Assembly (NCBI GenBank): GCA_021234155.1
Contig: JAJEKV010000018.1
Coordinates: forward strand, 14,206,925-14,270,924
Direction: 5' to 3'
Length of the DNA: 64,000 nucleotides
DNA from: Isoetes taiwanensis
Lineage: Eukaryota > Streptophyta > Lycopodiopsida > Isoetales > Isoetaceae
Part shown: one piece after another, positions 56,871 through 64,000 of the stretch
Numbering within the stretch: position 1 is the first letter of the stretch
Layout of the letters: each line of letters starts with the position of its first letter
Made by a program: the position numbers and the translations under genes
The notes under the pieces: generated by a model
The model's input: only the letters and a program-made list of their open reading frames with translations
What the model was told of the DNA's origin: nothing
Databases searched by the model: none

Positions 56871-57314
56871 TTAAAAAAGGAGTGAGAAAGGATTTTGTCT
56901 CATGAACACTTGCACCTGATTGTTTTGAAGAAGATGTCCTTGTCTCTCTATCAAAAACATCAGAGCTGCTGCACTTTTCTCCAACCTGGGATATCTTAAT
57001 TCAGTGTCAGGCCACATCTTGCTTGCAAAAGCAATTACATGATCCCCTTGCAGCAGTGCCAAACCAATTGCTTTTTTTGTCACACTGATATAAGCTTTGA
57101 AGGGTTTCTCTAGATCAGGAGGTTTCAGCAGGATAGATTTGCAGATGGCATCAATGATCTTGTCAAAAGAATTTTGGCATTGCTCATCCCAATCTACTAG
57201 GATGTGTTTGCTTTCACTTTTGGAGAACTTTCCAACCTTTGTGAGGTTAGAGATTGGACTCATAGTGTGGGAAAAATGAGGGACATACATTCTCAAAAAG
57301 CTGGTCATCCCCAT
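56871..57314 (-). CDS. F1 degenerate RNase H, unit 2 (147 residues)
   Basis: The best-preserved copy of this domain. Reads through LLQGDHVIAFASKMWPDTEL and RYPRLEKSAAALMFLIE to QVQVFMRQNP. The positions of the DEDD acids hold SVTKK (for TDAS), EKSA (for EKEL) and FMRQ (for TDH), so the domain is not expected to be catalytic. It ends at a T6A6 run (56868-56880) where F1-b has TTTTGCAAAAAGCAG. It follows RT in a different frame because of the shared ~16-base gap. Confidence 0.8.
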   Translation of the reverse strand: MGMTSFLRMYVPHFSHTMSPISNLTKVGKFSKSESKHILVDWDEQCQNSFDKIIDAICKSILLKPPDLEKPFKAYISVTKKAIGLALLQGDHVIAFASKMWPDTELRYPRLEKSAAALMFLIERQGHLLQNNQVQVFMRQNPFSLLF

Positions 57315-58880
57315 GAAGCTTTTAACCTGTTTGAGGGTTTTTGGAGGGCTTCAACCTTACTGTCAGATATTTGAATTCCTGCTGTAGATACTACATGCCC
57401 AAGCAATTCTCCCTTTGAGGATAAAAAAACACATTTTTTGGGGTTCAAACTCACTCCTCCCTTTCTACACAAATCAAACAACATGGTTAGCATATCAAAA
57501 TGTTTTTCCAGAGAAGTTCCCAAACAAAGGTCATCCAAAAATACACGAAAAATATTGGCAGGCATTTCTCTAAAATTGTATCCATGGCTCTTTGGAATGT
57601 TGCAGATGCATTCATCAATCCAAATGGCATTCTTTTCATGGCAAATGTTCCCCAAGGTGTGATGAATGAAGTCTTTGGCTGATCACTTTCCTTGATGCTT
57701 ATCTGATTAAAACCTGAAAAGCCATCTAAGAATGAGTAAATCTCCTTCCCTGCTACAGCATGCAACACTTCTTCCATAAATGGCAAAGGATAGCAATCTT
57801 TAATAGTAGCTTTGTTTAAATCTCTATAATCTATGCAATTCCTAATAGTCTTGTTTTTCTTCTCAACAGGAACAATGCAAGATAGCCACTCAGGGTTCAC
57901 AATTTCTGTAATCACACCTGCATCTTTCATTTTGTACAATTCCTCCTTGATTAGACCTAATAGAGAAGCATTGATCCTTCTTAGCTTTTGTATAACAGGT
58001 TTCATACCTTCCTTGATCTTGATTTCAAACTCACAAATGCTTTTGTCAACACCCACCAACTCATCATAATCCCAAGCAAAGATATCCTTCCAATCATCAA
58101 AAAATTTAGTAACCAAAGCATTGTCCTCTTCTTTAAACAAATCACCAACATATAGTACCCTATCTAGACCCTTCTTATTGACCTTGACTTCCTTTACCTG
58201 TTTGTCTTCACTTGCATTGATTACCAGGATGGGGTATAGGTATTTCTTGAGAGATCTTTCTTCTCAAGCTCATCTTCTTGAATTGCTCCCTCAGCCAAAT
58301 GTTCCAGTAGCACACTCCTGCACAACGAGTCTGCTTCACCATTTTGCTCCCTTGGCACATGGCAAAGTTCCCAGGTTTCAAAGTTCTTCAGTTCCAGCAT
58401 AGCTTGATTTCTGAGCTGCATCATGTCTTCTTTGTTGGCACGATATTCTCTCGATATTTGCTGCAGACAAAGCCGAGAGTCTCCAAAGATGATTACATCA
58501 GCGATGTTTAGATTTCTTGCTTCTTGAAGACCTGCAATCAATGCCTTATACTCGCCATATTAGAAGTGACATTTGGATAAATTCTTCCTACTTTAGCAAG
58601 CAACTTTGTTGGAAGCATCCTTGAGAATAGCGGCAGAAGATGCCACATTAAGCCTTTTGGAAACACCACCATCAAACCATAAATAAGCAAAATTGCTTGA
58701 TTTGGTTGAAGCTAATTCTTTTGGAATTTTTATGCTAGATTCTAACTCTCACGCATTCGGTTCAAATTCTCCACATGGATGTGATAACAGCATTTCTTCT
58801 TCAATGAAATTCATGCTTTCAAACTCTCCTAATTTATTGTACAATGTTACCTTTTTCTTGCCATTCGAAATAGTACATTC
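57305..58880 (-). pseudogene. F1 aRNH-RT, unit 2
   Basis: RT in two frames, 57487-58140 and 57305-57655, separated by an A4 against A5 difference near 57572. FLDG, MPFGLMNASATFQ and a shifted FLDD are present. aRNH at 58221-58700, with E (MxEY region disrupted at 58556), FGDSRLC and NGEADSLC. Breaks coincide with CTG/CAG words of unit 1: 'gctgttgcagatc' at 49664 against 'ggtatttcttgagagatc' at 58239. Confidence 0.8.
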
Positions 58881-58889
58881 TCCTCTTGA

Positions 58890-59606
58890 CTATACAGGCC
58901 TAGCATCTATTGTAGAAAGCCATTTTCTGCCCAAAAGTAAGTCATATATATCTGATTTGTCCCCTATTCCTTCAAAAGCAACCACAACAAAGTTAGCTGC
59001 AACCATTATTCCTTCAACATCAATAGGCACGTTGCTAACTATTCCCACTGGATTGATTTTTGAGTTAGAGAAAGATTTCAAGATCATTGGAGCTTTCTTG
59101 TCTATTTCTAGACCACATAGCCTCACGACATGGTGTGGCATTACATTCAAGGGTGATCCTCCATCTAGCAGAACCTTGGTTAAAATTTTTCCTTCCATTT
59201 TGGCAACACAAGTGAAAGCTCCAGGATCATGATCATCCTGGGTGAGCATGTGCTCCTCAATATGGTTTGTCAGGGCAAACTCATCCTCTTTAGTAAGATT
59301 GAGTACCTTGTTTTTGTAAGAAGGGGCTATCTTGAGCAAGGTCAGCAAATCTACCACATTTTTCGAATTCTTCAACAAATATTCAAAGTCCTCACACTCT
59401 TTTTCCTTCTTGACAAATTTGAGCAGGCGAGGAGGGAGGCACGACCATTGCTTTCGGCATCCCTATGTTTCAAGATGTCGGCTTCCTCATGTGTTGATTC
59501 TTTCTCTTTGGCATTATTCATTCTTACGGTGTGGGATGACCATTATCTCCTCTTGTTCTTCAATTTCGCACACAAACCTTATAGATGCACTTGGCTCATT
59601 AATTTT
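58890..59606 (-). pseudogene. F1 protease, unit 2
   Basis: Frame 58890-59378 (162 residues) holds the whole protease core with LLDGGSPLNVMP. The N-terminal part to 59606 is out of frame at CAG/CTG-associated changes (59420-59460, 59526-59545). It ends at the same TAG as unit 1. Confidence 0.8.
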
Positions 59607-60681
59607 TTATTTTTCTTGTGCGGCAAAATATTCTTTGACACTTTGCATCTATCCTCATAATGTCCCTGACCTTACAAAATTCATTAATAATGGGGCATTC
59701 TTTACCAAAGTGACCTCTCTTCCCACACTTAGTGCACGGCCTATACCAGCAATAATCGGAGGAATGAGTATCTCTAAAGCGGTGCACACATGGAGGGTAA
59801 GTTTTCTTCTCAAATTTTGAGCTTTTCAGCTCTTTGCGGTTGTTTGGTTACCTCAACCGATTGCCTCTCGGATACTTTGGTAATCTACGCTCTTACATCT
59901 GCTGCGGGGAGCCTCATCATCTTCCGTCTTAACCTTTTTATTTTCTTTTTGGATAGCATAGGCAGTGCAGTCTTTGCTCCCATATACTCTTGCTCATAAT
60001 CTGGAAAAAAGGATCACTTGGTGAGTGTATGTCATCGGTAAGTATGATATCATATCGCAATTTGTTAGCCTTGGTGAAAGCCTTGTGTATTGTATCAAAT
60101 CCCTCTTTTTTTGGATCTTCAAAAAGCTTTACGTGTATCCTTGGTGCGCTGCTTAATAATCCTCGATAAAAGAAGCCAGTAGATGCAAGGTATGGTTAGG
60201 AACATGATTGATCGGCATTTGACAAGATAGTGATTGAATCTTTCAACATACTGGTGCACACTCTCACCATGTTTGATGCGAAAAGTTTGCAACTCAAATA
60301 TTAAATCTTGGGGGTCCAAGACTCTCCCAAACCTTGCTAAAAACTTTTTTACCAGTTCTTCCCAAGAGTTGGTGCCTAAACTTACAACATACTCTAACCA
60401 AGCCCCGACCTCATCATTCTTGAAACACTTTTTAAACTCGAGAGAACTTACAGACCCTTTTTGTGGCCATACTCTTGATAGTATTCTTCAAAAGTATTGA
60501 GGAAATTGTTGGCATTCATGCTCGGATCAAAGGCGTGGACCTGGAGTAGGCACATTTAGCTCAAAGTATTGATAAGGCATGCTGCGATTTGCTTGTATAG
60601 TGACGGTAGGGTGTTGCAATAGCTTCATGATTATCCCGTGCTTCAAAGGCTCGGATGTCTCATTAGTTCTTCGGGTGCCAT
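59607..60681 (-). pseudogene. F1 gag, unit 2
   Basis: ATG at 60679-60681 as in unit 1; stop TAA at 59607-59609 at the same place. At least six frame changes between, e.g. near 59660 (CTACAGCC region of unit 1), 59830, 59950, 60140 and 60440. The first two CCHC knuckles are readable in 59599-59787 (CTKCGKRGHFGKEC). Confidence 0.8.
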
Positions 60682-60701
60682 GAGTCGGATTCCAGAAGAT
60701 G

Positions 60702-60719
60702 ATCTCGGTAGAACCTCCA
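60702..60719 (-). promoter_or_regulatory. tRNA-Gln primer-binding site, array unit 2
   Basis: Same 18 nt as at 52117-52134, with 3 nt to the LTR. Confidence 0.8.
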
Positions 60720-60722
60720 AAA

Positions 60723-63225
60723 TGTTGAAGGTGTTCTGGCAAAACCTTCAACCTCGGTGGTTTAGAACCTCCGGGTTGCTTGAGGCAACCACTCACGAGA
60801 GTCACAAAGATTCCGAAAAAAATGCGAGAAAAGTTCACTATGAGTATGTTTCCACGAAGGTAAAAAAGTGTGTTTCACTAAATACCCCAGGGAGATGGTA
60901 ATCAAGCTATGGATATGGATGTCTCTGCTCAAAATGCCTAACACTTGATACTAACAGATTGCAAAAATTCAATTGAGGTCTGAATAGGCTAGATAGGTCA
61001 AAATCAGATCACTGACCTAGTCAATTTTTGGTCAATATCCCTGGCAGAGAGCAAAAATTTGAAACTCGATATTGGCAAGGAAATTTTTGAGCTACCAACT
61101 CTATTTTGATCAGATTTGTCACACTGCGGGGGCGGGCTTTCTTTTCGTGAGAAAAGGAGCCTATTTTTTCTCTTCGACAATTCTTTGCTTCGGACTATGA
61201 GAAATGAATAATCTCGAAAGAAACTATTTTCTAATGGGGAATTGCACGCGTGTCTAGCATTGCCTCGTTCAACATAATTATCTTGGCAAGATTGATGCTC
61301 AAACAATTGCTCTCCTATGCCCCATGCACATTTGTGTAATATCATTGGATGCGAAAATATTGGCTTGAATTGGTATTGTAATTTTGCTTTGACAGGAATT
61401 TGGCTTTTGCACTTTCTAAAGAGTTGCTACATAGGCAGATCACATGTATCTTAACAGTCTGTTCGAGCACAAGACGCCTAGCCTCTAACAATCGCTTGCT
61501 TTTGGGAAAGAATTTCGATGCAACTCACACAGATTACTACAAAGGTCGGATTTTCAATTTTATCAAACACTCAAAAGATACAAAGAAATATCCCAAGCTC
61601 GTGGTCTTGGGCAGCGAGGGATCAAAATAGGTACACATTCAAGCAAATCGAGGAAGATTTGGTCAATAATCTAGATCATAGGTAGACATTGGAGGTCAGA
61701 ATCAAGCTCAGGATCATCGAGCCGGTCCTTCTTCAAAGCAGAAAATCGCTTCTTTGCCTCAAAGCCCTCGAAATTCTTCTGTGCCAAAAAACCCCTTTTG
61801 TAAAAGCTCTGTTCCGTTGAGATCGTGATCATTCCCCTTCAATCCTCTGTCTTTTAGCTCACAATTATCATTCTTGGCATTAAAACAAGGTGATTCGGCC
61901 AGTTTAGGTCATGATTTATTAGTTTGTTGGGCCAAATTAACTGGATCTTGGCGTTTTCCCAATTTAGGGTTCATACGGGTCCAACCGAAATATCCCACAG
62001 GCTTAGATTTGGCGGCCAAGGTATATAAGGAAAAGCAAATTGAATATTTCTGATTATTGCGTGCAGTGTCCACGTGGGATTCGGTACCTCCACCGCCCCA
62101 CACGCCCGGATGCTCCACGCGGCATGGGGAGATTGGCTGGAAAGAGAAATTAGGCTGGGGGGGGTAGATAGGAAAATTTTTGCAACCCCCTAAACCTTAT
62201 GGCACGATTCCCTAGGAAGCACATATAATGCCCAAAACAAAGCCTTTTTTCAAAATTCTTTTTTTCTAGGGGAATCTTTTTTTGTACCCTATAAGATTCT
62301 GGAATCTCTTTTCACAATGGAGTTTTTTTAATTTGGCAAAAAGAGCTAAGGAGTGGATGATGTGGCATTTGGAGAAGATGACAAAGCTAGGTGGTGTGAT
62401 GTGGCCAATGGAAATGATGACGTGTTAGCCAACTTGAGTTTGAAAATTCCTTCTAGTCAAAAATTTGAGTAATGTGGAGATGATGTGTATGACAAGTGTG
62501 GAGTGATGAGGTGTCAATGGTGATGTGGCAACAATGATGTTTTGATGTGGATTTTGATTTGCACATGAGAATTTGACACGAGAAGCTAAAATGATGATGA
62601 ATGTGATGATTTGGCACATAGGGTGAGGTGTCAAGTGACTTGGTCTATTTAGTGCCCATTTGGGAAGCAATTCTTTTTTATGAAGCAATTCCAAGTACTT
62701 TCTAGGGCACACTTGAATTTTGAACACCCTCCTTGGGATTTTTGCTTGGTCAAGTTGCATGGGGTGTTGACTTTTGAGCGAATTTTTTGACCAAGTCAAG
62801 TCATTTTTGAGCTAGGAGATGATGGAGCAAGTGGGTATTTCATGAAGGTTTATTTTGACTAGAAAGAATTTTCAAAGTCAAGTTTGACTTTGGGAGGTAT
62901 GTGAGCATGGAGTCAAGGTTCAATGGTGTTTAGGATCATGGAATAAATGGGGAAGGGGAATGCCAAAGATGCCAAGATCACAAATAGCCACATACCATGG
63001 AAAATTCTTCAAGGGGTCTTCCTTTTCCATTCTCTTCACTTCTTCCCTTGCTTGTTTGACCTTTTGTATCTCTTGAGTGACTTGAGTCAATTGTCCTTCC
63101 TTTGCTCTTTAAACTTTGGTGTATGCTAGTGAAGCATTTCCTTGCTGTCTTGCAAAACAAATCAAACTGAGAAGATTAGTGCCAACATGTGCTTGGCTCT
63201 TCCATGCAGCCATGGTATGGCAGCA
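60723..63225 (-). repeat. F1 array LTR 3 (5' LTR of unit 2), 2503 bp
   Basis: TGTTGAAGGTGTTCTGG to GGTATGGCAGCA. The first ~450 bases carry many CAG/CTG-type changes relative to LTRs 1 and 2 (cctcagtgg to cctcggtgg, ctccagg to ctccggg, tccctgaag to tccacgaag), then the sequence becomes nearly identical. The right end is followed by CACTA-like sequence, which independently fixes the U3 terminus. Confidence 0.85.
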
Positions 63226-63230
63226 GGCAG
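63226..63230. repeat. Right target-site duplication of the F1 array (GGCAG)
   Basis: GGCAG equals 43564-43568. The surrounding bases (GGCAGCAGGCAGCTGGCA) are repetitive in GGCA, so a chance match is more likely than usual. Confidence 0.55.
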
Positions 63231-63395
63231 CTGGCATGGCAATGTGACCGTTAAAAGTTAAGCGATGTGTCACGTCGCAGGTGCAACGTGTGACGTCGCA
63301 TGTGAAACGTATTACGTTGCATATTGTACGTGCCACGTCGCATTTACGACGTGACGCGTCGCAAGTGAAACGTCATGTTTGCGACGTCTGATACG
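63231..63395 (+). mobile_element. CACTA-like transposon, part right of the F1 array
   Basis: Continues the ACGTCGCA repeat field of 43389-43563: ACGTCGCAGGTGCAACGT at 63272-63289 is the same 18-mer as at 43494-43511, and GACGTCGC, TTTGCGACGTC and ACGTGCCACGTCGC recur. No matching 3' terminus (CTCTAGTAGTG) follows in the window, so the right end is deleted or displaced. Confidence 0.5.
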
Positions 63396-63761
63396 ATTTA
63401 AAAAAAGAAAAAATTCCGAGACACTTTTTCCCCTCATTTGTGGAGGAGTTTTCGTGTGCCTAGGAGATGATTCTATTAGACCGTGAGATGGATCATAGTT
63501 GCTCCTCATAGTCGTCCTGATCATCGGGTGGAGCGTACCTTGAAGATTATAGAGGATGTTGTTCGCAGAAGAGAGCCAGAGAATGAGCATCCTCTTTTGG
63601 GGGGTAAGCTTCTTTTTAAATATTCATCTAAGTCAAATTAATAATGATTTTGCTCATGATACTAGACGGATAAGATCATTTGTGATTGCACACGATGTGT
63701 TGGCCAAAAGAGGCGTTTCAGATCAATCGTTACTGATCATCTCATTAAGTGGGGAAGATAT
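63396..63761. other. Unassigned sequence between CACTA-like DNA and an F2 LTR
   Basis: No feature recognised. A plus-strand stretch at 63510-63605 translates without stop as RPDHRVERTLKIIEDVVRRR followed by EPENEHPLLGG, but it matches none of the proteins in this window and is too short to assign. GTGGGGAAGATA at 63750-63761 is a polypurine-like string right before the LTR. Confidence 0.4.
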
Positions 63762-64000
63762 TGTTGCCCCCAAAGGGCAACATACTAATTGTGGTCTATG
63801 CATTAAAGCTAGGTTAAGTCATTTTGGAAGACTAGGTCAAAGTTTGGAAGAGCTTGGTAGCCAACATTGATGTGGAGGTCAAAGGGTGCTTACCTTCCAG
63901 GTCAACAAGTGCTTAAGTTAAAAGTTCACAAGAGGTACTTTATTTGAGGTCAAATGCTTAGTCAAGAATATACTCTAGAAGAATCTGGGTGATGAAGTTT
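63762..64000 (+). repeat. F2-d: start of an F2 LTR, cut by the window edge
   Basis: TGTTGCCC-CCAAA-GGGCAACA hairpin at 63762-63782, then ACTAATTGTGGTCTATGCATTAAAGCTAGG, matching F2-a 3673-3712 and F2-c read on the minus strand. Plus-strand orientation. It could be a 5', 3' or solo LTR. Confidence 0.8.

Larger units (their letters stand above)
43569..63225 (-). mobile_element. Tandem F1 array: LTR-internal-LTR-internal-LTR
   Basis: Three LTRs (43569-46086, 52138-54663, 60723-63225) and two complete internal regions, all on the minus strand, with repeat periods of 8569 and 8585 bases. One GGCAG duplication flanks the whole array and none flanks the middle LTR. Apart from CAG/CTG positions, homopolymers and a few single changes, the two units look the same. 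They share the stops at 51027 and 50310 and the ~16-base gap at the RT-RNH junction. Unequal recombination between LTRs after insertion, or an assembly duplication, explain this best. Confidence 0.85.

Overview
The window is nuclear DNA of a land plant with a large, repeat-rich genome. I see no host gene, tRNA, rRNA or organellar insert. The evidence for a plant is Ty3/gypsy elements of the non-chromovirus (Athila/Tat-like) kind with an extra RNase H domain, a Ty1/copia element, a chromodomain Ty3 element, a CACTA-like terminus, and a sequence anomaly confined to CAG/CTG trinucleotides, which are the symmetric CHG methylation sites of plants. I cannot name the species.

Two related Ty3/gypsy families dominate; I call them F1 and F2. 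Both use a primer-binding site complementary to the 3' end of tRNA-Gln, have the order gag - protease (PR) - archaeal-type RNase H (aRNH) - reverse transcriptase (RT) - degenerate canonical RNase H (RNH) - integrase (INT), and carry three CCHC knuckles in gag. F1 LTRs are about 2.5 kb and F2 LTRs about 1.7-1.9 kb.

Layout. 1-5553: F2-a (+), cut by the window edge, ending in its 3' LTR. 5554-15716: F1-a (-), with its 3' LTR cut at the F2-a junction. 15717-18036 and 34335 to about 35085: F2-b (-), split by a copia element (18037-34329, -, target-site duplication GGCTT). The copia is itself split by F1-b (20457-31323, +, target-site duplication CTTGA). About 35086-41692: F2-c (-), 5' LTR and nearly readable gag and PR, no 3' LTR, inserted at the YLDD motif of a chromodomain Ty3 element (41693-43388, +). 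43389-43563 and 63231 to about 63395: CACTA-like sequence with ACGTCGCA repeats. Inside it, 43569-63225 is a tandem array LTR-internal-LTR-internal-LTR of F1 (-) bounded by one GGCAG duplication. 63396-63761 is unassigned. 63762-64000 is the start of another F2 LTR.

The main results are these. (1) Copies differ mostly at CAG/CTG, as substitutions to CGG/CG-type strings and small indels. That is not deamination and most likely reflects uncorrected basecalling of methylated cytosines, so many of the 'frameshifts' here may not be real. (2) F1 and F2 share a U5 stem-loop with compensatory base changes, followed directly by an 11-nt copy of the primer-binding site. (3) The canonical RNase H has lost its catalytic acids in both families while the upstream aRNH keeps them. 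(4) The three-LTR array has a single target-site duplication. All alignments were made by eye.
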